Shown: positions 1 through 6,884 of the stretch, in pieces | How positions within the stretch are numbered: position 1 is the first letter of the stretch | Layout: every line of letters begins with the position of its first letter | Assembly: GCA_028707675.1 (NCBI GenBank) | Contig: JAQWAM010000006.1 | Span: forward strand, 1 to 14,397 | Length of the DNA: 14,397 nt | Reading direction: 5' to 3' | Source of the DNA: Kiritimatiellia bacterium | GTDB taxonomy: Bacteria; Verrucomicrobiota; Kiritimatiellia; RFP12; UBA1067 | Translations under genes and position numbers: made by a program | The notes under the pieces: model-generated | Databases searched by the model: none | What the model was told of the DNA's origin: nothing | The model's input: only the letters and a program-made list of their open reading frames with translations

Positions 1-468
1 AGTCAAAACGATGAGTGCCATGTCCCGCGCCGGCAGGCGCTGGTACTCGGGGTGACCGGGAAAGGCGTAAACGATGTGTCCTTGCTCGATGAAGCCATTC
101 CATGACCAGACAAGCAGGCGCGTTCGTGAGACAGCCTGCAACAGGCCAAGGGGATTGAGCATAAGCGAACGGTCAAAAACGATTTCCGTGTTGTCTACGG
201 CTAAAGCCGGCGACTCCTGTGAGTCAAACAGGTCTGTGATGAGATCCGACGCAGCCAATTTGCGTTCCCGTGAGGTTAGGGGAAGGAGTTTCGCACCGAG
301 AGACAAACCGAGATTCACGAGCGGCATGTTTTGCTGCTGCGCGAGGGTGCGAAGAAGGGCGGTTTTTCCTGAACCGGGATGCCCCACAACGAGTGCGGTT
401 TTATGGTAGCGAGCGGCCGCTTGAGCGAGAGCGGCCGCACAGTCGCCAATCTTAAAAATGTCGGGCAC
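1..468 (-). CDS. brxF: BREX type 3 P-loop protein BrxF-like (3' end cut by window edge)
   Basis: Reading the minus strand from GTG at 468-466 gives 156 codons with no stop before position 1, so only the last few residues should be missing. The GTG follows GGAG at 8-nt spacing, and no ATG lies nearby upstream in frame. The protein has a Walker A motif GHPGSGKT at residues 29-36, a Walker B-like stretch LAVDNTEIVFD at about 89-99, a WSWNG segment at 121-125 and a C-terminal PGHPEYQRLPARD. This pattern (DN-E--FD, then a WNG segment, then GHPEY) matches my recollection of BrxF, a small ATPase-fold protein of unknown exact role that usually opens the BREX-3 order brxF-brxC-pglX-brxH-pglZ-brxA. brxC would be expected just beyond position 1. 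Two GAGCGGCCGC direct repeats (411-420, 429-438) encode its Ala-rich AAALAQAAA segment. It could instead be another small P-loop NTPase; the family call is from memory of motifs. Confidence 0.72.
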   Translation of the reverse strand, partial: MPDIFKIGDCAAALAQAAARYHKTALVVGHPGSGKTALLRTLAQQQNMPLVNLGLSLGAKLLPLTSRERKLAASDLITDLFDSQESPALAVDNTEIVFDRSLMLNPLGLLQAVSRTRLLVWSWNGFIEQGHIVYAFPGHPEYQRLPARDMALIVLT

Positions 469-615
469 AAATAGGTCTCCAAGGCGCAGAAGCAGCGCCG
501 GTCGTTGTCTTGCCCCACTTAGAGCATTGAAAAACGAATTTAAAATATAGCAGAAGACCCAAAAAATGCGAGCAAGAAGACGCCTACAGAAGAAGTCATT
601 TATGCGCCGAATTGG
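469..615. promoter_or_regulatory. upstream region of the brxF-like gene
   Basis: No gene is supported here. The stretch 527-575 is A/T-rich compared with its surroundings. On the minus strand it holds TATATT (549-544) as a possible -10 hexamer, about 75 nt before the GTG. I see no good -35 hexamer at 16-18 nt spacing. The brxF reading frame stays open upstream of the GTG through this stretch, but the residues look non-coding (runs such as CYILNSFF), so the GTG with its Shine-Dalgarno is preferred. A promoter for the minus-strand defence operon is inferred mostly from position. Confidence 0.3.
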
Positions 616-637
616 GGTCGTATCGCGACATCGAGAC
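616..637 (+). repeat. left arm of a 22-bp imperfect inverted repeat
   Basis: Positions 616-637 match the reverse complement of 869-890 at 20 of 22 bases, with mismatches at the 2nd and 16th positions. The core GTATCGCGACA is perfect in both. The arms bracket a 275-bp segment (616-890) that contains the transposase relic. IS200-like elements do not carry terminal inverted repeats, so the pair may be REP/BIME-like palindromic repeats left by a RAYT, or the ends of a small non-autonomous element. No obvious target-site duplication is seen outside the arms. Confidence 0.65.
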
Positions 638-658
638 AAACGCGCGGAATAGGGGTCG

Positions 659-766
659 GAGACGCCCCGCGCGAACGCGGGCCGCGCGCTGCAGTGGCTG
701 AATGTGAGCTATGCCGCATGGTACAATGCGCAGCATGGCCGCACGGGGCCGCTGTTCCAGCAGCGG
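659..766 (+). pseudogene. relic of a REP-associated (Y1/IS200-like) transposase
   Basis: This frame translates to about 36 residues ending WLNVSYAAWYNAQHGRTG followed by PLFQQR. That string is characteristic of the middle of RAYT/Y1 transposases, where PRA-L-RA-QWLNVSY--WYN--HGR-GPLFQ-R is conserved. It lies some 30 residues after the HUH motif, which is absent here. Upstream of the fragment no start or HUH motif is found, and immediately after QQR the frame diverges and stops at about 812. The gene has therefore lost both its 5' catalytic part and its C-terminal part. RAYTs are single-copy housekept relatives of IS200 transposases that act on REP palindromes. The fragment sits between the two inverted repeats at 616-637 and 869-890. 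Confidence 0.7.
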
Positions 767-868
767 TGCGGGGGTGTCCCGGGGAGGCGGGGAGGGCGGT
801 CGAGTCTGTAAAAGGTTGAGCGTGGACGTCGTTCGCCGGCCGAAACAGGCGTGAGGGAGAAATTAAAT

Positions 869-890
869 GTCTCGGTGTCGCGATACGATC
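869..890 (-). repeat. right arm of the 22-bp imperfect inverted repeat
   Basis: This is the partner of 616-637: its reverse complement matches that arm at 20 of 22 bases, including the perfect 11-base core TGTCGCGATAC on this strand. Homology ends sharply on both sides of each arm. Confidence 0.65.
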
Positions 891-1166
891 CGTATGCCGT
901 ATTCCATCGTGGCTTTCCGTGACATCTCGTTTCTCATGGATGCCGATTCTACCACGGTGTCCAGCATTTGACGGATGCGCTCGATTTCTGGACACCGCGA
1001 TTTCGGCTACGGTGTCCATGACTATGACATACCGCAGGGGGACCAAAGACCCTTTAATTGAATTTACAGACAATACGTTACACCCCCAATGAAATATGGT
1101 TTTGTAGGGAAAATAGCCTCAGCAAACCATAAAAACAAACACAAAACAATTCTCTGCCGAACGCGG
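891..1166. other. intergenic stretch with three alternating copies of a 9-bp motif
   Basis: No gene is supported. CGGTGTCCA occurs at 955-963 and 1010-1018, and its exact reverse complement TGGACACCG occurs at 989-997. The first pair extends to 10 bp (955-964 with 988-997). The middle copy can thus pair with either neighbour, giving two mutually exclusive hairpins. Short frames on both strands look weakly coding-like (for example minus strand from about 971 down to 867) but none exceeds about 50 codons or is recognisable. Base composition shifts from GC-rich to A-rich near 1080, where the promoter region of the EF-G operon begins. Confidence 0.5.
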
Positions 1167-1220
1167 ACAAAAAACAAAACAAAAATCGCGCTTGCTTATC
1201 GTGGGGCGCTTTGGTATTTT
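1167..1220 (+). promoter_or_regulatory. promoter of the EF-G/S10/spc operon with UP-like A tract
   Basis: TTGCTT at 1192-1197 and TATTTT at 1215-1220 are separated by exactly 17 bp and resemble sigma-70 -35 and -10 hexamers. Directly upstream, 1167-1185 is made almost entirely of A with a few C, which is where an UP element would contact RNA polymerase alpha subunits (about -40 to -60). Transcription would start near 1227, giving a leader of about 110 nt. TTGACA at 1219-1224 is a perfect -35 hexamer but has no acceptable -10 downstream. The strong-promoter layout suits a ribosomal-protein operon; start site and strength are inferred. Confidence 0.55.
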
Positions 1221-1258
1221 GACAACTCATTTGTTCAAAACAGAAGAGGGAAAGACTT

Positions 1259-1302
1259 GCGGGATTCGTAATCCCGCGCGGGATAAGCCGGCAGGTTGCC
1301 GG
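1259..1302 (+). promoter_or_regulatory. structured leader: two hairpins with a competing third arm
   Basis: GCGGGATT (1259-1266) pairs perfectly with AATCCCGC (1270-1277) around a 3-nt loop. The right arm also forms a 14-bp perfect palindrome with GCGGGAT at 1278-1284, so it has two possible partners. A second hairpin follows: CCGGCA (1288-1293) with TGCCGG (1297-1302), loop GGT. Neither is followed by a T run, so they are not intrinsic terminators. Position between promoter and boxA suggests a leader RNA structure used in control of the operon, for example boxB-like or a ribosomal-protein binding site; the ligand is unknown. Confidence 0.5.
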
Positions 1303-1312
1303 GACCATCCGT

Positions 1313-1324
1313 TGTTCTTTGAAA
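1313..1324 (+). promoter_or_regulatory. boxA-like NusB/S10 (NusE) binding sequence
   Basis: TGTTCTTTGAAA closely resembles the boxA antitermination element of rRNA leaders (E. coli TGCTCTTTAACA; the Bacillus rrn version begins TGTTCTTTGAAA). It lies just downstream of a hairpin, as boxA follows boxB in rrn leaders, and only 3 nt before the AGGG Shine-Dalgarno of the EF-G gene. No rRNA gene follows. S10, encoded by the second gene, is NusE, a boxA-binding subunit, so this site is well placed for feedback control or antitermination over a 12-kb operon. Confidence 0.55.
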
Positions 1325-1337
1325 GTCAGGGTGAAGG

Positions 1338-3476
1338 GTGAGCGTCTTGGAAAGCAAGGCAGATAAACGTGGTTTGACCGCGTCCGGGCAAGGCCCGGCG
1401 GGCGGCGCGCTATCGCTTTGCGACGTACGCAACATCGGCATCGTGGCCCACATCGACGCGGGCAAGACCACGACCACCGAGCGGATCTTATTCTATGCAG
1501 GGCGCACGCACCGTCTCGGGAACGTAGACGAAGGCAACACTGTCACCGACTGGATGTTACAGGAGCGTGAGCGCGGCATTACGATAACCAGCGCCGCGAT
1601 AACCTGCGCCTGGCGGAACGTGCGTATAAACCTGATAGACACGCCGGGGCATGTGGATTTCACGATCGAGGTTGAACGCTCACTGCGCGTGTTGGACGGC
1701 GCCGTGGGCGTTTTTTGTGCCGTCGGAGGGGTGCAGCCGCAGTCCGAGACGGTCTGGCGGCAGGCGGACCGTTACAATGTTCCGCGCATCGCTTTCGTTA
1801 ACAAGATGGACCGGATGGGAGCCGATTTCGCGGCATGCGTCGCGGAGATACGCTCGAAGCTCAAGGCCAATCCGGTGTGCCTGCAGTTGCCGATCGGGCA
1901 GGCCGAGACCTTCAGCGGCGTGATAGACCTGCTGGAGATGCGGGCGTTGAGTTTTGACGAGGGCAGCGAAGGCCGGGATGTGCGTGAGTGCGAGATACCG
2001 GAGGCCTTGCGGGATGCGGCGGCGGCGGCGCGCGCGGAATTGTGCGAGCGTGCGGCCGAGGCCGACGAGCTGCTGGTAGACGACTATTTCGAGAATCCGG
2101 AGCTTTCCACTGAAGTGTTGCGCGCCTCGTTGCGCCGTTCAGTCATAGCGGGCAGGCTGGTGCCGGTGTTGTGCGGCTCGTCTTTGCGGAACAAGGGTGT
2201 GCAGCCGCTGCTGGACGCTGTGGCGCATTATCTGCCGTCGCCGCTTGACCGGCCTGCGGTGCAAGCCACGGATTTGAAGAGCGAGAAGCCGGTGACGCGC
2301 GAGCACAGCGCGGCGGCGCCGTTGACCGCGCTGGTCTTCAAGATCGCGACCGACGCTTATGTGGGGCGGCTGTTTTTTGCGCGGGTTTACTCGGGAACCG
2401 TGAAAAAGGGGCAGAACGTTTTCAACCCGCGTACCCGCAAGCGCGAGCGCGTCTTGAAGATCGTGCGGTTGTTCGCGGACGAGCAGACCGAGGTGGAAGA
2501 GCTGGGCGCGGGAGAGATCGGAGCGATCGTGGGGCTTAAGGAATCTACCACGGGAGACACGCTCTGCACGGAGAACCAGCCGGTGTATCTGGAACGCATC
2601 ACGGTGCCGGAACCGGTTATGTTCATGGCGATAGAGCCCAGGTCGCGCGCGGACAAAGAGAAGCTGGCGGAATCGATGGTTCTGCTGGCGGCGGAAGATC
2701 CGACCTGTCAGGTGCGCGTCGACGCGGAGACCGGGCTGACTATTTTGAGCGGCATGGGCGAGCTGCACCTGGAGATACTGGTGGACCGCCTGCGCCGCGA
2801 GTTCAAGTGTGAGGCCAACACCGGCCGTCCGATGGTGTCGTATTACGAGACCGTGACAGCAGCGGCGCAGAGCATATATCTGTTCGACCGCGAGCTGGGC
2901 GGAAAACGTCATTACGCGCGATTGACGGTTGAGGTGGCTCCCCGGGAGCGGGGTTGCGGCAACGCGGTGGAGATATCCTCCGGCGTCAGGCGCAAGCTGC
3001 CGGACGAGGGCCTGGCCGACTGCGTGGAGCAGGGATTGACGGACGGCATTTTGACTGGAGTTTTGGCGCGCTACCCGATGAAGGACGTGCTGGCGAAAGT
3101 CACCGATGCCGTGTTTATGGATGAAGAGACGGCGACAGACGTGGCTTTCAGGACCGCGGCCGTGATGGGGTTCCGGGAGGCGGCCATGGCCGCGTCTCCG
3201 GAATTGCTGGAGCCGATCATGTCTCTCGACATCGTGACGCCTGCCGATTATGTCGGCGACATCATGGGGGACATTAACGGCCGCCGCGGTTCGGTGCGTG
3301 ACATGACGACGCGTGGAGACATGCAGATCGTGCGCGCGCAGGTGCCGTTGGCAGAACTGTTCGGGTACTCAACCGCAATCCGGTCGCTTTCGCGCGGGCG
3401 GGCCGGCTACACGATGGAGCCGGGAGAATTTGCGGTGGTGCCGAGGACGGTTAGAGAACAACTACTGAACAGGTAA
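1338..3476 (+). CDS. fusA: elongation factor G, EF-G2-like (mtEFG2/spdEFG2-type domain IV)
   Basis: This 712-residue ribosomal GTPase starts at GTG behind AGGG (1328-1331). G motifs are AHIDAGKT at 37-44, RGITITSAA at 79-87, DTPGH at 101-105, NKMD at 155-158 and GSS at 280-282, followed by domain II and the later EF-G domains. A roughly 30-residue N-terminal extension precedes the first strand. Domain IV is atypical. The usual GGRGQYGHV is replaced by GGKRHYARL (521-529), and the usual tip loop HDVDSSE by FMDEETATD (593-601). The C-terminus ([24 protein letters not shown], final LLNR) resembles mitochondrial EF-G2. Proteins of that class act with RRF in ribosome recycling and lack translocase activity. 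Whether this one is recycling-only is inference. It is the first operon gene and has no rpsL, rpsG or tuf beside it. Confidence 0.95.
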   Translation: MSVLESKADKRGLTASGQGPAGGALSLCDVRNIGIVAHIDAGKTTTTERILFYAGRTHRLGNVDEGNTVTDWMLQERERGITITSAAITCAWRNVRINLIDTPGHVDFTIEVERSLRVLDGAVGVFCAVGGVQPQSETVWRQADRYNVPRIAFVNKMDRMGADFAACVAEIRSKLKANPVCLQLPIGQAETFSGVIDLLEMRALSFDEGSEGRDVRECEIPEALRDAAAAARAELCERAAEADELLVDDYFENPELSTEVLRASLRRSVIAGRLVPVLCGSSLRNKGVQPLLDAVAHYLPSPLDRPAVQATDLKSEKPVTREHSAAAPLTALVFKIATDAYVGRLFFARVYSGTVKKGQNVFNPRTRKRERVLKIVRLFADEQTEVEELGAGEIGAIVGLKESTTGDTLCTENQPVYLERITVPEPVMFMAIEPRSRADKEKLAESMVLLAAEDPTCQVRVDAETGLTILSGMGELHLEILVDRLRREFKCEANTGRPMVSYYETVTAAAQSIYLFDRELGGKRHYARLTVEVAPRERGCGNAVEISSGVRRKLPDEGLADCVEQGLTDGILTGVLARYPMKDVLAKVTDAVFMDEETATDVAFRTAAVMGFREAAMAASPELLEPIMSLDIVTPADYVGDIMGDINGRRGSVRDMTTRGDMQIVRAQVPLAELFGYSTAIRSLSRGRAGYTMEPGEFAVVPRTVREQLLNR

Positions 3477-3483
3477 CGTTAGA

Positions 3484-3792
3484 ATGCAAAGTCAGCGTAT
3501 ACGCATACGTTTGCAAGCGTACGATCACAGGGTGCTGGATCAGGCGGTGAGCGACATCATCGACACTGCCCGCGGCACCGGGGCTCAGGTCGTGGGACCC
3601 ATTCCTCTGCCGACGAGGATAGAGCGTTTCACGGTGAACCGGAGCCCGCACGTGGACAAGAAGTCCATGGACCAGTTTGAGATGCGCACACACAAACGGC
3701 TGCTGGATATTGTAGGGCCGACGGCTAAAACCGTCGACGAGCTTAAGAAGTTGAACCTGCCTGCTGGCGTGGATATCACAATTCGGATTTGA
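3484..3792 (+). CDS. rpsJ: 30S ribosomal protein S10 (NusE)
   Basis: The 102-residue product has the usual S10 length and signatures: [17 protein letters not shown] near the N-terminus, then [24 protein letters not shown] in the middle, and a C-terminal VDITIRI. S10 belongs to the head of the small subunit. As NusE it pairs with NusB on boxA RNA in rRNA antitermination, which matters because a boxA-like sequence precedes this operon. It starts 7 nt after the EF-G stop without a strong Shine-Dalgarno (only CAGG nearby), suggesting translational coupling to the EF-G gene. Confidence 0.98.
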   Translation: MQSQRIRIRLQAYDHRVLDQAVSDIIDTARGTGAQVVGPIPLPTRIERFTVNRSPHVDKKSMDQFEMRTHKRLLDIVGPTAKTVDELKKLNLPAGVDITIRI

Positions 3793-3805
3793 GGACGGTG
3801 ACACC

Positions 3806-4432
3806 ATGGAAGGCTTAATCGGCAGAAAAATAGGAATGACCCAGATCTATGACGATCAGGGCCATAGGGTTGCTGTGACAGTGATAGAGGCGGGGCCGTG
3901 TCCGGTGGTTCAGGTTAAGACGCCTGAAACCGACGGGTACAGGGCCGCGCAGCTCGGCTTCGAAGAGCAGAAAGCTTCGCGTCTTTCTAAGGCGCAGGCC
4001 AAGCGCTTCGAGCTGGCGGGCGTGACGCCTTGCCGCTTGACCAGAGAGTTTGATCTGGAAGACGGCGAGGAGGTCAAGGCCGGCGACACGGTCACGGTTA
4101 ACATTTTCGACGGCGTTAAATACGTCGACGTGTCGGGTGTAACCAAAGGTCGCGGTTTCGCGGGCGTCATACGCCGCTACCGCATCGGCGGCGGCGCGCA
4201 CACGCATGGCGGACACTCGAAGCACCGCATCGGTTCGATCGGCGCGCGTGATCTTCCGGGGTGGGTGGAGAAAGGCAAGCGGATGCCGGGCCATATGGGC
4301 GCCGTCAACCGGAAGGGCCGCAATCTGGCGGTTGCCCAGGTGCGCGGCGAGGAGAACCTGCTGCTGGTGCGCGGTTCGGTTCCGGGGCCTAAAAACGGCG
4401 TTGTCATTATCAGGAAAGCCCTGAAGAAATAG
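3806..4432 (+). CDS. rplC: 50S ribosomal protein L3
   Basis: The 208-residue product begins GLIGRKIGMTQIYD, the standard L3 start, and carries the conserved VTKGRGFAGVIRRY and KRMPGHMG segments around residues 110-172. L3 is an early assembly protein of the large subunit whose long loop reaches towards the peptidyl-transferase centre. GAGG at the end of rpsJ (3789-3792) serves as Shine-Dalgarno for ATG 3806. The order S10-L3-L4-L23-L2 that follows is the classic S10 operon order. Length is typical (about 205-215). Confidence 0.98.
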   Translation: MEGLIGRKIGMTQIYDDQGHRVAVTVIEAGPCPVVQVKTPETDGYRAAQLGFEEQKASRLSKAQAKRFELAGVTPCRLTREFDLEDGEEVKAGDTVTVNIFDGVKYVDVSGVTKGRGFAGVIRRYRIGGGAHTHGGHSKHRIGSIGARDLPGWVEKGKRMPGHMGAVNRKGRNLAVAQVRGEENLLLVRGSVPGPKNGVVIIRKALKK

Positions 4433-4446
4433 GGGTTGGAGAACCG

Positions 4447-5097
4447 ATGAGTGCTATCAAGGTTTTTAATCCGGCAGGAGATGCCGCGGGCGAGCTGGCT
4501 GTCGCGGATGACGCGCTGGTGCTCGACAAGGGCGAGCAGGCCGTGAAAGACACGGTTGTGGCTATCCGTAACGCCGGCCGTTCCGGCTCGGCCTCGACCC
4601 TGAGCAAGGGCGAGGTTGCCGGGAGCAACAAGAAGCCGTGGAAACAAAAGGGCACGGGGCGGGCCCGCGCGGGTTTACGCCAGAGCCCGGTTTGGCGCGG
4701 CGGCGGTGTGGCGTTCGGGCCCAAGCCGCGTGACTTCACGCAGAAAGTGAACCGCAAGGTGCGCCGGTTGGCGTTCGACCGGGCTCTGAGCGAGAAGATC
4801 GCGGGCGGCGAGGTGACGGTGATTGAGCGCTTCGACTTGGCAGAGCCCAAGACCAAGCTGATCAAGGAGCTGTTGAAGAAACTGGGCGCGCAAGCCTCCA
4901 CGCTGATTGTCTTGGATCAGCATGATGAGAAGGTGATGCTGGCGGCGCGTAATCTGCCCAAGGTTGAGGTTGTCAACGCGGCCGAGGTTGATGTTTACGC
5001 CCTGCTGCGGTACCGGTCGCTGGTGGCGACCCGTGCGGGCTTCGAGGCATTGCAGAAGCGCATGCAGAAGGGCAAAAACACGGAGGAGGGCGCATGA
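4447..5097 (+). CDS. rplD: 50S ribosomal protein L4
   Basis: The 216-residue product contains the L4 signature GSNKKPWKQKGTGRARAG followed by SPVWRGGGVAFGPKPRD (about residues 59-98), which forms the loop lining the nascent-peptide exit tunnel. GGAG precedes ATG 4447. In enterobacteria L4 represses the S10 operon by binding its leader. No gene-specific L4 site can be recognised here, and the leader now sits in front of the EF-G gene rather than rpsJ. Its stop overlaps the rplW start (ATGA), implying coupled translation. Confidence 0.98.
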   Translation: MSAIKVFNPAGDAAGELAVADDALVLDKGEQAVKDTVVAIRNAGRSGSASTLSKGEVAGSNKKPWKQKGTGRARAGLRQSPVWRGGGVAFGPKPRDFTQKVNRKVRRLAFDRALSEKIAGGEVTVIERFDLAEPKTKLIKELLKKLGAQASTLIVLDQHDEKVMLAARNLPKVEVVNAAEVDVYALLRYRSLVATRAGFEALQKRMQKGKNTEEGA

Positions 5098-5372
5098 AAA
5101 ACGCCGGTATAATCCGCAAGGTGCAGATTACGGAGAAGGGTACGCGGTTGGCCTGTGATAACAGGTATATGCTCGAGGTAGCGCGCGCCGCCAACAAGAT
5201 CGAGATCAAGAAGGCGGTCGAAGAGCAGTTCGGCGTACATGTGTTGGGCGTCAGAACCCAGAATTACAAGGGCGTTTTGCGGACGTTGCGCAATCGCCGT
5301 GTGGTGCGCGGTCCCTCGTGGAAGCGCGCGATCGTCACGGTCAAGGCGGGCGAGCGCATTGAGCTAATCTAA
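5094..5372 (+). CDS. rplW: 50S ribosomal protein L23
   Basis: The 92-residue product has the L23 pattern ITEKGTRLACDNRYMLEVARAANKIEIKKAVEEQFGVHVLGVRT. L23 lies at the tunnel exit and is the docking site for trigger factor and SRP. The loop KGVLRTLRNRRVVRGPSWKRAIVTVKAGERIEL is slightly shorter and more Arg-rich than in E. coli, but within bacterial variation. It begins inside the rplD stop (ATGA overlap) behind GGAGG at 5084-5088. Confidence 0.97.
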   Translation: MKNAGIIRKVQITEKGTRLACDNRYMLEVARAANKIEIKKAVEEQFGVHVLGVRTQNYKGVLRTLRNRRVVRGPSWKRAIVTVKAGERIELI

Positions 5373-5396
5373 AGCCGCCGGAGAGGATAAACAGCC

Positions 5397-6221
5397 ATGG
5401 GGCTTAAGACATTCAAACCTAGAAGCGAGGGACTGCGGCACCGCGTCGCGGCAACCTTCGAAGAGATTACCGAGGTCAAACCGCAGCGCGGGTTGACCGA
5501 GGCGCGCAAGAACCAAGCCGGCCGCAACAACAAAGGGCGCATCACGGTGCGTCACCGCGGCGGGGGAGTCAAGCGCAGGTACCGCATCGTCGATTTCCGG
5601 CGTGACAAGATCGGCATCCCGGCGCGTGTGGAGGCGATCGCCTACGATCCGAACCGTTCCGCAAACCTGGCGTTGCTGAAGTATGTGGACGGTGAGAAGC
5701 GTTATATTCTGGCGCCTGCCGGACTGAAGGTGAACGACGCGGTGATGGCGGGGCCGGAAGCGGAGCCCAGCGTGGGCAACGCCCTGCCGCTGTCGCAGAT
5801 ACCGCTCGGGTTTTATGTCCACAATATCGAAATGGTTCCCGGCAAGGGCGGCAAGCTGGCCCGATCGGCCGGCAACAGTTGCCAACTGATGGCGCGCGAC
5901 GGTGATTTCGTGACGCTGAAGCTGCCGTCCGGCGAGGTGCGTCTGGTCCGAGCGAACTGCATGGCGACAGTCGGGCAGGTCGGCAACGCGGAGTGGAGCG
6001 GCGTCAAGCTGGGCAAAGCCGGACGCAAGCGCTGGATGGGCATCCGTCCGACCGTGCGCGGCGTGGCGATGAACCCGGTTGACCATCCGATGGGCGGCGG
6101 CGAAGGCCGCACTTCCGGCGGTAGCCACCCGCGTTCGCCATGGGGTAAGCTGGCCAAGGGCGGCAAGACGCGCAGCCGTCGCAAGACCAGCAGCAGGTAC
6201 ATCTTGAAGCGGAGAAAGTAA
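5397..6221 (+). CDS. rplB: 50S ribosomal protein L2
   Basis: At 274 residues the length is standard. [22 protein letters not shown] (42-63) is the RNA-binding N-terminal part, and [18 protein letters not shown] (225-242) is the C-terminal signature. H230 corresponds to the functionally important His229 of E. coli L2. The next conserved histidine two residues on (DHPHGG in E. coli) is Met232 here. L2 supports subunit association and peptidyl transfer. GGAGAGGA at 5379-5386 precedes ATG 5397, and rpsS starts 3 nt after its stop. Confidence 0.98.
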   Translation: MGLKTFKPRSEGLRHRVAATFEEITEVKPQRGLTEARKNQAGRNNKGRITVRHRGGGVKRRYRIVDFRRDKIGIPARVEAIAYDPNRSANLALLKYVDGEKRYILAPAGLKVNDAVMAGPEAEPSVGNALPLSQIPLGFYVHNIEMVPGKGGKLARSAGNSCQLMARDGDFVTLKLPSGEVRLVRANCMATVGQVGNAEWSGVKLGKAGRKRWMGIRPTVRGVAMNPVDHPMGGGEGRTSGGSHPRSPWGKLAKGGKTRSRRKTSSRYILKRRK

Positions 6222-6224
6222 AGC

Positions 6225-6506
6225 ATGTCTAGGTCTATTAAAAAAGGCCCTTACGTTCAGCAGAGCCTGCTCGAAAAAGTCGAGAAAATGAACGCTTCCG
6301 GCAGAAAGCAGCCGATCAAAACATGGTCGCGCCGTTCCATGATTCTGCCGGATTTTGTCGGGCATACGTTCGCCATCCACAATGGCAAACAGCATATGCC
6401 CATATTCATCACCGAAAACATGGTGGGGCACCGTCTGGGTGAGTTCGCGCCGACGCGGAATTTCAGGTCGCACGGTCTTCACACGGACAAGGCGGTCGCG
6501 AAATAA
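6225..6506 (+). CDS. rpsS: 30S ribosomal protein S19
   Basis: The 93-residue product carries the diagnostic [10 protein letters not shown] start, [24 protein letters not shown] in the centre and [13 protein letters not shown] near the C-terminus. S19 forms a head complex with S13 near the A-site tRNA. GGAG within the last codons of rplB precedes ATG 6225. Length and sequence are typical. Confidence 0.98.
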   Translation: MSRSIKKGPYVQQSLLEKVEKMNASGRKQPIKTWSRRSMILPDFVGHTFAIHNGKQHMPIFITENMVGHRLGEFAPTRNFRSHGLHTDKAVAK

Positions 6507-6519
6507 CGGAGTTTGAAGC

Positions 6520-6855
6520 ATGGAAGTGACTGCAATTACCCGCAATGTCAGGATGTCGGCCCAGAAAGGTCGCCCTTTGGCGCGCAAGTGCCAGGGGCTG
6601 CCGGTGGGCGAAGCCCTGAAAGTAGTGGAATTCAGTCCGCGCAAGGCCGCGCTGATATTGGGCAAGACGCTCAAGTCGGCGGTGGCGAACGCGCGGAACA
6701 ACGCCAACCTCGATGTGGACGGGCTCAAGGTGAGCCTGTGCGTCTTTGACGAGGGGACGCGTATGCGCCGGTTCTGGCCGCGTGCCCGCGGAAGCGCGAG
6801 CCCGATCGCCAAGAGGCTTAGTCATTGCAAGGTGGTGCTGACTGACGGTCAGTGA
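6520..6855 (+). CDS. rplV: 50S ribosomal protein L22
   Basis: The 111-residue product has the L22 layout: a helical domain with [36 protein letters not shown], then VANARNN, and the hairpin [21 protein letters not shown] that reaches into the exit tunnel. Macrolide-resistance changes in other species map to this hairpin. GGAG at 6508-6511 precedes ATG 6520. The stop is followed by a 29-nt gap before rpsC. Confidence 0.97.
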   Translation: MEVTAITRNVRMSAQKGRPLARKCQGLPVGEALKVVEFSPRKAALILGKTLKSAVANARNNANLDVDGLKVSLCVFDEGTRMRRFWPRARGSASPIAKRLSHCKVVLTDGQ

Positions 6856-6884
6856 CGCCGGCGACTTTTCAAAGGAGCAAGAAG

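Noticed and set aside
74..409. Plus-strand frame opposite the brxF-like gene
   Set aside because: It is the antisense shadow of the P-loop protein, whose motifs lie on the minus strand.
315..518. Second minus-strand frame overlapping the brxF-like gene
   Set aside because: It runs out of phase with the P-loop motifs and has no family features.
867..971. 34-codon plus-strand frame with a GAGGGA ribosome-site-like sequence
   Set aside because: Too short, overlaps the right inverted-repeat arm and has no recognisable product; kept only as part of the intergenic description.
600..1073. 157-codon minus-strand open frame
   Set aside because: Its composition (Arg/His/Pro/Ala-rich) is that of an antisense frame across repeats and the transposase relic; no domain or ribosome site is visible.
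1219..1224. Perfect TTGACA as the main -35 hexamer of the operon
   Set aside because: No acceptable -10 hexamer at 16-18 bp; the TTGCTT/TATTTT pair with 17-bp spacing and an A-rich upstream tract fits better.
1089..1271. 60-codon plus-strand open frame upstream of EF-G
   Set aside because: It spans the A-rich promoter region and the leader hairpin, is Lys/Asn-rich only because of the A tracts, and resembles no known protein. A transcript from the proposed promoter would start after its first half.
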